Translations under genes and position numbers: made by a program | The notes under the pieces: generated by a model | Databases searched by the model: none | The model's input: only the letters and a program-made list of their open reading frames with translations | What the model was told of the DNA's origin: nothing | Part shown: piece after piece, positions 1 to 6,259 of the stretch | How positions within the stretch are numbered: the stretch's first letter is position 1 | Layout of the letters: each line of letters begins with the position of its first letter | Source of the DNA: JBFGCT01 sp041581055 | Lineage (GTDB): Bacteria > Actinomycetota > Acidimicrobiia > Acidimicrobiales > Ilumatobacteraceae | DNA length: 8,755 bases | Reading direction: 5' to 3' | Assembly: GCA_041581055.1 (NCBI GenBank) | Contig: JBFGCT010000176.1 | Span: forward strand, 1-8,755

Positions 1-86
1 CCGAGGTCGCGACCGCTGGCGGTGCGAGGAGGAGACTCGCCGACGCGCTCGGGGCGGGCCAGGCGCTCATGGCTGAACGAGGCCGG

Positions 87-671
87 TCAGTTGGACCGGA
101 CCTCCCAGGTGAAGTCGGCGGTGGCGGTGGCGCCCTGCTGCGAGTTCGCGGTCGCCGGGTCGAGCGTGACGTCGAACACCCAGGCCACCGTCTCGGGCGT
201 CCCGGTCGGGGTGAGGCCGGCGGAGCCGGTCGCCCAGTTGGTGCCGAGGCCCGCCAGCGTGCCGGAGTACACCCCGGTCAGCGCGCCGGGCGCGGCGCAC
301 GTGCTGCCGGCCGCGCCGCGCTGAATGTCCAGCGTGAGGTCGGGCAGCAGCGCGCCGGCGGACGTCCCGTACACCCGGAGCCCGGCCAGGTCGGTCGTGC
401 TCCCCGTGTAGGTGACCTCGATGCAACCGTTGGAGACGTCGCCCGGGATCATGTTGCCGATCGTCAGGTTGGTGCCGCCGAAGTCGTCGTCGGTCAGCGT
501 GACCGTCGCCGCGGTGAAGTTGTTCGCCGTGTTCCCGGTCGTACCCGAGAATGCGGCGTTGGTCGTGGTGTACGCCAACGCGCCCACGCCGAGCGCTGTG
601 ATGAGGGCCGAGCCGAAGATCAAACCGCCAGCGCGCCTGCGGTCCCTCTGCTCGTCGGAAGGATGGGTCAT
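87..671 (-). CDS. TasA/camelysin-like secreted protein with SipW-type signal sequence
   Basis: This 194-residue protein is probably exported and surface-associated. The start at 671 is chosen because AGGAGA lies 7 bases upstream of the ATG; the open frame runs 35 codons further but has no support there. Residues 9-13 are basic, 14-34 form a hydrophobic export segment, and the stretch AAFSG...NNFTAATVTL (39-60) fits the N-terminal motif of SipW-dependent TasA/camelysin proteins. The mature part is rich in Thr, Gly and Ala and looks all-beta. MIPGD (74-78) followed by CIEVTYTG (83-90) is usual in actinobacterial members. Cys83 and Cys125 are the only cysteines in the mature part and could form a disulfide. 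It ends in WEVRSN. The upstream gene at 831-1403 is a diverged paralog. In Bacillus, TasA forms biofilm fibres; whether this copy does is unknown. No SipW-type peptidase is visible. The class is fairly secure, the function is not. Confidence 0.8.
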   Translation of the reverse strand: MTHPSDEQRDRRRAGGLIFGSALITALGVGALAYTTTNAAFSGTTGNTANNFTAATVTLTDDDFGGTNLTIGNMIPGDVSNGCIEVTYTGSTTDLAGLRVYGTSAGALLPDLTLDIQRGAAGSTCAAPGALTGVYSGTLAGLGTNWATGSAGLTPTGTPETVAWVFDVTLDPATANSQQGATATADFTWEVRSN

Positions 672-771
672 TGCGTTCTCCTGGATTCGAGTTTCAACGG
701 CCCGATACCGCTGGTGACTCTTTCTTCGGCAAACGCAGAAGCTGGCTTGAGGCGAGAACGCGCGCGCGAAT

Positions 772-792
772 AGCACCCGGCGCCCGGGTGCT
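772..792 (-). terminator. GC-rich hairpin between the TasA-like paralogs
   Basis: A perfect 9-bp stem, AGCACCCGG pairing with CCGGGTGCT, has a 3-base loop. It starts 38 bases past the stop of the gene at 831-1403 and lies about 100 bases before the next start. There is no run of T, only TATT after the stem on the minus strand, so it resembles the U-poor hairpins common in high-GC actinobacteria. If it works as a terminator, the downstream TasA-like gene needs its own promoter, or is expressed by partial read-through. Confidence 0.5.
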
Positions 793-830
793 CGCCGTCG
801 GCACGGCCTCAGCGGGGGTCGGATGCGGGG

Positions 831-1403
831 TCAGCGCGGCACGTCGCCGCCTCTCACCTCCCACAGCACGTCGAGCTCGGCGCGCATCCCCTGCGCGCTG
901 TTCGGCGTGCGCTCGGCAAGCGAGATCTCGAGGAGGTAGGGGACCGCCGCACCCGAGTTCGGCGGTCGGTGACCACCGCGGCCCGTCGCGAAGTCGTGCC
1001 CAAGATCGTCGAGTGGCCCCGCGAACACGCTGGTCAGGACGCCGGGAAGGGCACAGGTGGCGCCGACGTCGCCCCGCCGCACCGTGAGCCGTAGATGACG
1101 GCCGAGATCGCCAGCGGACTCGCCGTAGACGCGCAGCTCCGCGCGATCGGCCGTGATCGCCGGGGCCGTGACCTCGACACAGCGGGTCGCGGTCTGGCCC
1201 GGGAGCATCGCCGGGACGGCGACGCCGGCGCGCCCGGGGGTGGCGCCCGTCAGCCGGACGTCGCCGTGCTTGCCGGCCTGGCGCGCTCCGACCACATCGG
1301 CCGCCGACGTCGCCTTCATCACCACGATCAGCGACAGCGCGGCCGTGGCGGGGACGGCGAGCAGGGCGAACCACAGCTCGCGGCGGCGCGCCACCTCGTT
1401 CAT
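831..1403 (-). CDS. Diverged TasA-like secreted or membrane-anchored paralog
   Basis: This 190-residue protein aligns with its downstream neighbour over most of the mature part. Shared blocks are M(I/L)PG (66-69 here), C(I/V)EVT (75-79), LRVYGxSAGxL (90-100), the TCAxPGxLT segment (116-124), F/WATG (138-141), and the ending NSxQG...WEVR (168-184). Both cysteines are kept at the identical 42-residue spacing (Cys75, Cys117). The N-terminus has basic residues 6-8 and a hydrophobic stretch at about 10-29, with a plausible signal peptidase I site after SAA (33-35). The AFS...NxFxA motif that marks SipW substrates is missing, so it may use a different peptidase or stay anchored. The start at 1403 has a strong AGGAGG 8 bases upstream. 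It is the first gene of the minus-strand pair, with a hairpin after its stop. Specific function is unknown; an accessory to the TasA-like neighbour is an inference. Confidence 0.7.
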   Translation of the reverse strand: MNEVARRRELWFALLAVPATAALSLIVVMKATSAADVVGARQAGKHGDVRLTGATPGRAGVAVPAMLPGQTATRCVEVTAPAITADRAELRVYGESAGDLGRHLRLTVRRGDVGATCALPGVLTSVFAGPLDDLGHDFATGRGGHRPPNSGAAVPYLLEISLAERTPNSAQGMRAELDVLWEVRGGDVPR

Positions 1404-1507
1404 CGACCTCGCCTCCTGTCACCACCCGGCTTCGACCGGCTACCACCGACCGTCCGGCGGTCACCGTCACCGGCCACGAGGCGAGATCCGCACGATTCGC
1501 CCCTCAT

Positions 1508-1553
1508 ATTGACACTCATCGATTCGGCCGGTACCATATCGACCAACGTCAAT
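1508..1553. promoter_or_regulatory. Paired dyads, candidate ArsR/SmtB-type operator
   Basis: Two related dyads flank the core promoter. The first is ATTGAC-N4-ATCGAT (1508-1523), covering the -35 box. The second is ATCGAC-N4-GTCAAT (1538-1553), covering the likely transcription start. Their centres are 30 bp apart, about three helical turns, so two repressor dimers could sit on one face and block RNA polymerase. ArsR-family repressors commonly control ArsI/CadI-type genes through such AT-richer dyads. Assignment to ArsR is inference, since no regulator gene is visible. Confidence 0.45.
1509..1537 (+). promoter_or_regulatory. Sigma-70-type promoter of the arsI-type gene
   Basis: A consensus -35 box TTGACA (1509-1514) and a -10 box TACCAT (1532-1537) are separated by exactly 17 bases. 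Transcription would begin near 1544, leaving a leader of about 48 bases before the ATG at 1592. It is the best promoter match I can see in the window. Confidence 0.7.
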
Positions 1554-1591
1554 ACAACAGATCTGAACGATCATCACCGAAAGGCCCCGCC

Positions 1592-2038
1592 ATGCGACTC
1601 CAGCTCGCCCTCAACGTGCACGACCTCGACGCCGCGATCGACTTCTACTCCAAGATGTTCGACGCCCCGCCGGCCAAGACCCGTCCTGGTTACGCCAACT
1701 TCGCGATCGAGGACCCACCGCTCAAGCTCGTGCTCTTCGAGGTCGGCGGCGCCGACCCGGGGGCCGCCGCGGCGGGCGAGTTCCACCATCTCAACCACCT
1801 CGGCGTCGAGACCCAGACCGCGGCCGAGGTGGTGACCGCGGAGGCCCGCCTCGCCGGCGCCGGGCTGGCGACCACCGGTGTCGACGACACCGAATGCTGC
1901 TACGCCGAGAAGACCGAGACCTGGGTCGACTCGCCGGACGGCGCGCGGTGGGAGTGGTACGTCAAGACCGGCGACGTCGAGGTGCTGGAGAACGTCTCGG
2001 TCGGTCGCTCCGACCTCACATCGGGCTGCTGCTCCTGA
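1592..2038 (+). CDS. arsI: ArsI/CadI-type C-As lyase (VOC-fold dioxygenase)
   Basis: This 148-residue protein belongs to the vicinal-oxygen-chelate group that includes ArsI, which cleaves the C-As bond of trivalent organoarsenicals with Fe(II) and O2, and the mycobacterial cadmium-inducible CadI. The start QLALNVHDLDAAIDFYSKMF (4-23) and GYANFAIEDPPLKLVLFE (33-50) closely resemble CadI. Probable metal ligands are Gln4, His69 (in LNHLGVE) and Glu121 (in WEWY). The vicinal cysteines Cys102-Cys103, in ECCYAEKTETWV, are the As(III)-binding pair of ArsI. A second pair, Cys146-Cys147, sits at the extreme C-terminus, as in CadI. GAAAGG lies 7 bases before the ATG. A strong promoter with dyads precedes it, but no arsR, arsB or arsM gene is in view, so it appears as a solo unit here. 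Whether arsenic or cadmium is the main inducer cannot be read from sequence. Confidence 0.88.
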   Translation: MRLQLALNVHDLDAAIDFYSKMFDAPPAKTRPGYANFAIEDPPLKLVLFEVGGADPGAAAAGEFHHLNHLGVETQTAAEVVTAEARLAGAGLATTGVDDTECCYAEKTETWVDSPDGARWEWYVKTGDVEVLENVSVGRSDLTSGCCS

Positions 2039-2177
2039 ACTCGAACCGCACCAGGCGGTGAGCTTCGGCGACCCCTCGGCACGAACTCGCACCACCGGCG
2101 ATGACGGCGCCTCCGGCGGTGAGAGCTTCGGAGCTTCGGCGACCCCTCCGCACGAACTCGCACCACTCGTGACGGTG
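2037..2177. repeat. Three related GAACTCG...CACC/GGTG modules
   Basis: The spacer after the arsI-type gene is repetitive. A 36-base block starting GAGCTTCGGCGACCCCTC occurs at 2060-2095 and again at 2131-2166 with one mismatch. GAACTCG occurs at 2037, 2083 and 2154, each time followed by CACC and then by GGTG. The middle copy can fold into an imperfect hairpin (2090-2098 with 2113-2121). An 8-bp tandem GAGCTTCG lies at 2123-2138. The hairpins could end the arsI transcript. I see no gene here. Confidence 0.6.
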
Positions 2178-2193
2178 GGGCGTCGGGCGCTCG

Positions 2194-2217
2194 TAGGGTG
2201 ACGGATTCCTCGAGGAG
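2194..2217 (+). promoter_or_regulatory. Possible -10 box and RBS of the helicase gene
   Basis: TAGGGT at 2194-2199 fits the TAnnnT form of actinobacterial -10 boxes and would give a leader of about 20 bases. No convincing -35 box is present; GTGACG at 2169-2174 is 19 bases away. GAGGAG at 2212-2217 is a good ribosome binding site, 8 bases before the ATG at 2226. Confidence 0.3.
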
Positions 2218-2225
2218 CGCCCCGA

Positions 2226-4112
2226 ATGACCGAGCACGACGACGAACCGACCCCTGGCGAGCCGACCCCCCACGAGCCGGCGGCCGGTGAACCGACCCTT
2301 GGCGAGCCGACCCCCCACGAGCCGGTGGCCGGTGAACCGACCCTTGGCGAGCCGACCCCCGACGAGCCGGCCCTTGGCGAACCGACCGGCGAGCCGGCGG
2401 CCGGTGAGCCGACCCCCGACGAGCCGACCGGGTTTGCCGCGCTCGGACTGCGCCCCGAGCTGCTCGCCGCGCTCGACTCGCTCGGCTACGAGGAGCCGAC
2501 GGCGATCCAGCGCACGACGATCCCGCTCCTGCTGACCGGCGCCGACCTGCTCGGCCAGGCGGCGACCGGCACCGGCAAGACCGCGGCGTTCGCCCTGCCC
2601 GCCCTCCAGGCGATCGACCCCGGGACGCCGGCCACCCCGTCGACGCTCGTCCTCGTGCCGACGCGCGAGCTGGCGGTGCAGGTCAGCGAGGCGATGTTCA
2701 AGTACGGCCGCCAGCTCGGCGTCAAGGTCGTGCCGGTGTTCGGCGGGCAGCCGATCCAGCGTCAGCTCCAGGCCCTCGACCGCGGCGCCCACGTCGTCGT
2801 CGCCACCCCCGGCCGGGCGCTCGACCACATCGGACGTGGGTCGCTGCGGCTCGACGCGATCCGGATGCTCGTGCTCGACGAAGCCGACGAGATGCTCGAC
2901 ATGGGCTTCACCGACGACATCGAGTCGATCCTCGAGAGCACGCCCGCCGACCGCCAGACCGTGCTGTTCTCGGCGACGCTGCCGCGCCACATCCGCCGGC
3001 TCGCCGAGAGGTACCAGCGCGACCCGGTCCACATCCAGACCGGGTCCAGCGACACCGATCCCGGCAGGACCCTGATCGAGCAGAAGGTGTACGTCGTCCA
3101 GCGGGCCCACAAGCCGTCGGCGCTCGGGCGCATCCTCGACATCGAGTCGCCGCAGTCGACGTTGGTCTTCTGCCGCACCCGGACCGAGGTCGACGAGCTC
3201 ACCGTCACGATGAACAGCCGCGGCTACCGCGCCGAGGCGCTGCACGGCGGCATGGACCAGCAACAGCGCGACCGGGTGATGGCCCGCCTGCGCGACGGCA
3301 CCGCCGAGCTGCTCGTCGCCACCGACGTCGCGGCCCGCGGGCTCGACGTCGACACGCTGACCCACGTCGTCAACTACGACGTCCCACCGGCCGCCGAGAG
3401 CTACGTCCACCGCATCGGGCGCGTGGGGCGGGCCGGTCGGGAGGGCGTGGCGATCACGCTCGCCGAGCCGCGGCAGCGCCGGCTGCTCAGCAACATCGAG
3501 CGGTTGACCAAGCAGACGTTCACGTTCGCGTCGGTGCCGAGTGTGGCCGACCTGCGCGCCCGCCAGGTCGAGCTCACCGTCAACGCGATCCGCGAGTCGC
3601 TCGCCGCCGACGACCTCGATGACTTCACCGGCGTGCTGAACGGGTTGGCCGGCGAGGACAGCGACCGCAACATCGCCCTCGCCGCGATCCGCCTCGTCCA
3701 CGAGGGGCGCGGCGCGACGATGGACGAGCAGGAGATCCCCGACGCGTCCGAGAAGATGAGGCGGAGCGACGGGAAGCGGTCGGGAGCCGGACGTGAGACG
3801 TCGTCGCACGGTGGGGCGAAGGGCAAGCGCGACAACCGCCCCGGTCGGCGTGACGCGCGAGCGGTCGACGCCGGCGAGACCGGCTTCCTGTATGTCAGCC
3901 TCGGCCGCAAGGGCGGTGTCCGGCCTGCGGATCTCGTCGGCGCGATCGCCAACGAGTCCGGCCTCACCGGCCGCGAGATCGGGCCGATCCGGATCGCCGA
4001 CAACTATTCGGTCGTCGGCGTCCCCACAGGTTCGGTCGACGACGTGATCGCGAAGATGCGATCGGCGTCGATGCGCGGCAAGCCGGTCAAGGTCCGCCGC
4101 TACAACGACTGA
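2226..4112 (+). CDS. deaD: DEAD-box ATP-dependent RNA helicase, DeaD/CsdA type with DbpA-like RNA-binding end
   Basis: This 628-residue cytoplasmic RNA helicase probably acts in ribosome assembly, RNA decay or cold adaptation, as DeaD/CsdA does. All core motifs are present: Q motif (Phe70 and PTAIQ, 91-95), ATGTGKT (113-119), PTRELA (145-150), TPGR (194-197), DEAD (218-221), SAT (249-251), LVFCRT (313-318), ATDVAARGLD (365-374) and HRIGRVGRAGR (395-405). A helical section at about 437-495 resembles the CsdA dimerisation region. A basic linker (about 510-547) follows, then a DbpA-type RRM-like domain (553-626: FLYVSLGRKGG...VKVRR). Residues 7-69 are an unusual repeat of GEPTP/HEP units, encoded partly by a 45-bp DNA repeat; it is probably disordered and acidic. 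GAGGAG 8 bases upstream supports the start. It appears monocistronic: a 102-base spacer with possible control sites follows. Confidence 0.95.
   Translation: MTEHDDEPTPGEPTPHEPAAGEPTLGEPTPHEPVAGEPTLGEPTPDEPALGEPTGEPAAGEPTPDEPTGFAALGLRPELLAALDSLGYEEPTAIQRTTIPLLLTGADLLGQAATGTGKTAAFALPALQAIDPGTPATPSTLVLVPTRELAVQVSEAMFKYGRQLGVKVVPVFGGQPIQRQLQALDRGAHVVVATPGRALDHIGRGSLRLDAIRMLVLDEADEMLDMGFTDDIESILESTPADRQTVLFSATLPRHIRRLAERYQRDPVHIQTGSSDTDPGRTLIEQKVYVVQRAHKPSALGRILDIESPQSTLVFCRTRTEVDELTVTMNSRGYRAEALHGGMDQQQRDRVMARLRDGTAELLVATDVAARGLDVDTLTHVVNYDVPPAAESYVHRIGRVGRAGREGVAITLAEPRQRRLLSNIERLTKQTFTFASVPSVADLRARQVELTVNAIRESLAADDLDDFTGVLNGLAGEDSDRNIALAAIRLVHEGRGATMDEQEIPDASEKMRRSDGKRSGAGRETSSHGGAKGKRDNRPGRRDARAVDAGETGFLYVSLGRKGGVRPADLVGAIANESGLTGREIGPIRIADNYSVVGVPTGSVDDVIAKMRSASMRGKPVKVRRYND
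2256..2432 (+). repeat. 45-bp tandem repeat encoding Pro/Glu-rich N-terminus of the helicase
   Basis: Units at 2256-2300 and 2301-2345 differ by one base (Ala codon GCG against Val codon GTG) and encode GEPTPHEP(A/V)AGEPTL. Shuffled partial units continue to about 2432. The unit length is a multiple of three, so copy-number change would keep the helicase frame and only lengthen or shorten its tail. Confidence 0.85.
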
Positions 4113-4126
4113 CGCGCCGCGGCGTC
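4111..4126 (+). terminator. Weak hairpin overlapping the helicase stop codon
   Basis: GACGC pairs with GCGTC around a 6-base loop that is itself GC-rich. It begins inside the TGA stop and no T-run follows. It may be a weak terminator, or a chance result of base composition. Confidence 0.25.
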
Positions 4127-4134
4127 GTTCGGGC

Positions 4135-4179
4135 TCGGTCGACCGACATGAAACTCGTTCGGCCGACATGAAATAGGCT
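4135..4179 (+). promoter_or_regulatory. Two palindromic boxes and -10-like hexamer before the channel gene
   Basis: TCGGTCGACCGA (4135-4146) is a perfect 12-bp palindrome and TCGGCCGA (4159-4166) a perfect 8-bp one. Each is followed by CATGAAA, so TCG(A/G)CCGACATGAAA is directly repeated with a 20-bp period, two helical turns. TAGGCT (4174-4179) right after could be a -10 box, giving a leader of about 30 bases. The arrangement suggests an operator upstream of the channel gene; the binding protein is unknown. Confidence 0.35.
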
Positions 4180-4214
4180 CCGGTCGTGACGGCGGCATCG
4201 TTGGAAGGCGCACG

Positions 4215-6185
4215 GTGAGCGCGCCGAGCGTGCGGGAGCGGGCGCGGTACCAAGTCGACCGGTTCATGGCGCGGGGCGGATCGTCGCTCGTCGTCAGCCT
4301 GGTCGTCGTCTTCTTCGGCCTGCTCCTGCTGATCATGCTGCTGCGCGTGGTGCTGTTCGTGTTCGTGTCCGACAACGGCGACGAGCACAACTCGTTCTTC
4401 GAGACGTTCCTCGAGATGAGCGATCCCGGCCATCTCGCGCAGTTCAACCGAACCGGTCGGTGGTTCCGGCTGACCGCCGTGCTGGCGATGGTGTTCGGCG
4501 TCGTCTTCTTGTCCTCGCTCATCGCCATCCTCACGACGTCGCTCGACCGCCGGCTCGCCAACCTGCGCCGCGGCCACTCGAAGGTCCTCGAATCCGGCCA
4601 CGCGTTGATCCTCGGCTGGAGCGAGCAGCGCGTCGTCGAAGTGCTCAGGCAACTGATCGTGGCCAACGAGTTTCGCGTCGAACGGCGGGGGCGGTGGGCG
4701 ACGAAGCGCTACTCGGCGGTGGTGATCCTCGCCGACATGCCGAAAGAGGAGATGGACGATTTCCTCGCGCTGCACGTCCCGGAGCGCAAGACGACGCGGA
4801 TCATCACCCGCTCGGGCGATCCGTCCGACCTGGTCGCGCTCGGGCTCGTCTCGGTGGCGGACGCGCGGTCGGCGATCGTGCTGTCCGGGGTCACGAGCAC
4901 CACGCCCGAGCGGCTGCGTGAGGCGGCCGACGCGCACGTCTTCAAGGTGCTGCTCGCGCTGTCGACCCACGACGATGCCGACATCAACATCGTCGCGGAG
5001 ATCATGGGCTCGACGCTGCACGGATCGGCCAGGGAGATCTGGCCGGGGCGGATCACCACCCTCTGCCCCACGGACATCCTCGCGAAGATCCTCCTCGAGA
5101 CGTCGCGCTCGATCGGGCTGTCGGCGGTGTACTCCGAGATCCTCTCCTTCCACGGGTCCGAGCTGTACTTCCATCGGGCGGAGTGGGCGGGCGCAACGTT
5201 CGGCTCGATCGGCTATCACTTCGCCGACGGTGTGCCGATCGGCGTCCGCAACGCCGACGGCGTCACCATCAATCCCCCGATCGACCGCCCGATGGCCGAC
5301 GACGACGAGGCCCTGATCCTCGCCGACGACGACTCGGTCATCGAGTTCCAGCAGTCGCCGATCGTCGAGCCCAGACCGGCGGCGCCGCGGTCGCGGCGGC
5401 GGGAGTTCGAGCCCGAACGTCAGCTGCTCGTCGGGTGGACGGCCAAGAGCCGCGGGTTGATCAAGGAGTACGACGAGTACGTCGTCGCCGGCAGTGAGAT
5501 CGACGTGATGGAGCACAACCCGAGCCCCGAGACGATCGCCGACCTCGACGCGCTCGTCGACGACGGTCGCCTCGGCCGGACGACGGTGAGCCTCATCGAC
5601 CTCGATCCCACCGATCCCGAGACGTGGACGTCGATCGAGCCCGGCCGGTACCACACCGTCGTGATCCTCGCCGACGACGACGAGGAGCACGCCGAGCTGA
5701 TCGACGCCCAGACGATCATGATCCTGTTCCTCGTGCGCGGGTTGCTCGCCGACCGAGAGGGCGCGGACGGCCACCCGACCAACGTCATCACCGAACTGGT
5801 CGGGTCGGAGAACGAGGCATTGGCTCGACGGGCCGGCGTCCACGACTTCGTCGTCTCGCCGAGCTTCGTCTCGATGCTGCTCGCCCAGCTGAGCGAGGAG
5901 GCGGACCTGTATCAGGTGTACGCGGAGCTGTTCGCCCCCGACGGTTCGGAGATCTACCTCAAACCGGCGGGCCTGTATTTCGACTCGCTGCCGGTCACCT
6001 TGCGGTTCGCCGACCTGATGGCGGTCGCCAACGCCAGCGGCGAGGTGTGCCTCGGCGTCAGGCTGGCCGCCGAGAACGACGATGCCGACCGCGGCTTCGG
6101 AGTCCACCTCGTGCCGCCGAAGACCGAGCCGATCACGCTCCGGCACGACGATCGGTTGGTCGTGCTCGCCGTCGACGAACGCTGA
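4215..6185 (+). CDS. CASTOR/POLLUX-like ion channel with tandem RCK-type domains
   Basis: This 656-residue membrane protein resembles bacterial homologs of the plant nuclear cation channels CASTOR and POLLUX. The N-terminus RYQVDRFMARGG (11-22) is characteristic. The first membrane segment is about 24-52. A pore-loop region follows (about 56-80), with SDPGH (69-73) where the family carries its short filter. The second membrane segment is about 85-107. RRGHSKVLESGHALILGWS (118-136) leads into the first Rossmann-like RCK half (about 129-250). The second half starts at QLLVGWTAKSRG (403-414) and includes VVILADDDEEHAE (482-494). Only two membrane segments are visible, so the channel would be a homotetramer gated from the cytosol by ligand or ions, as is known for RCK channels. 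The GTG start has GGAAGG 6 bases upstream. The transported ion is not deducible; K+ or Ca2+ are options. A TrkA-N-like regulatory protein is the alternative, but the pore segments argue against it. Confidence 0.8.
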   Translation: MSAPSVRERARYQVDRFMARGGSSLVVSLVVVFFGLLLLIMLLRVVLFVFVSDNGDEHNSFFETFLEMSDPGHLAQFNRTGRWFRLTAVLAMVFGVVFLSSLIAILTTSLDRRLANLRRGHSKVLESGHALILGWSEQRVVEVLRQLIVANEFRVERRGRWATKRYSAVVILADMPKEEMDDFLALHVPERKTTRIITRSGDPSDLVALGLVSVADARSAIVLSGVTSTTPERLREAADAHVFKVLLALSTHDDADINIVAEIMGSTLHGSAREIWPGRITTLCPTDILAKILLETSRSIGLSAVYSEILSFHGSELYFHRAEWAGATFGSIGYHFADGVPIGVRNADGVTINPPIDRPMADDDEALILADDDSVIEFQQSPIVEPRPAAPRSRRREFEPERQLLVGWTAKSRGLIKEYDEYVVAGSEIDVMEHNPSPETIADLDALVDDGRLGRTTVSLIDLDPTDPETWTSIEPGRYHTVVILADDDEEHAELIDAQTIMILFLVRGLLADREGADGHPTNVITELVGSENEALARRAGVHDFVVSPSFVSMLLAQLSEEADLYQVYAELFAPDGSEIYLKPAGLYFDSLPVTLRFADLMAVANASGEVCLGVRLAAENDDADRGFGVHLVPPKTEPITLRHDDRLVVLAVDER

Positions 6186-6196
6186 CGAAGCTCGTT

Positions 6197-6239
6197 CCGG
6201 TGAGAGGTGAGACCACCCGTCGGTCTCACCTCTCACCGG
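6197..6239. terminator. Perfect 18-bp inverted repeat, terminator or operator
   Basis: Arms at 6197-6214 and 6222-6239 are perfectly complementary over 18 bp around a 7-base loop (ACCCGTC). The left arm contains the heptamer GGTGAGA twice in tandem (6199-6205, 6206-6212); the right arm holds its two complements. It begins 12 bases after the channel stop and ends 20 bases before the ATG of the M24-family gene. No T-run follows on either strand. It would fold very stably in RNA and is placed as a terminator, but the heptamer symmetry also suits a DNA-binding site. Confidence 0.6.
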
Positions 6240-6259
6240 TTCCGGACGAGAATGGTCCG

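Noticed and set aside
1..70. A minus-strand ATG at 70 opening a frame (MSAWPAPSASASLLL...) to the left edge, which could be the next gene after the TasA-like protein, perhaps a SipW-type peptidase
   Set aside because: No ribosome binding site precedes it, only 23 codons are visible and nothing is recognisable; another frame there looks equally coding-like but lacks a start. It cannot be called from 86 bases.
759..768. Alternating CG run that could form Z-DNA
   Set aside because: Ten bases of CG in DNA this rich in G+C is expected by chance.
672..771. Leader of the downstream TasA-like gene, checked for a cyclic-di-GMP or other riboswitch and for a promoter
   Set aside because: TTGCCG and TATCGG can be paired as -35/-10 but with 19-base spacing and poor matches. 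No conserved riboswitch core was recognised.
2016..6236. A minus-strand open frame of 1406 codons antisense to the helicase and channel genes
   Set aside because: It is a shadow. The plus-strand genes rarely use TTA, CTA or TCA codons, so the opposite frame lacks stops. The translation is Arg/Asp/Val/His-rich without domains, and spans two genuine genes with intact motifs.
6200..6259. In-frame GTG at 6200 as an alternative, 20-residue longer start for the M24-family enzyme
   Set aside because: It lies inside the left arm of the perfect hairpin without a ribosome binding site; the ATG at 6260 gives a normal N-terminus.
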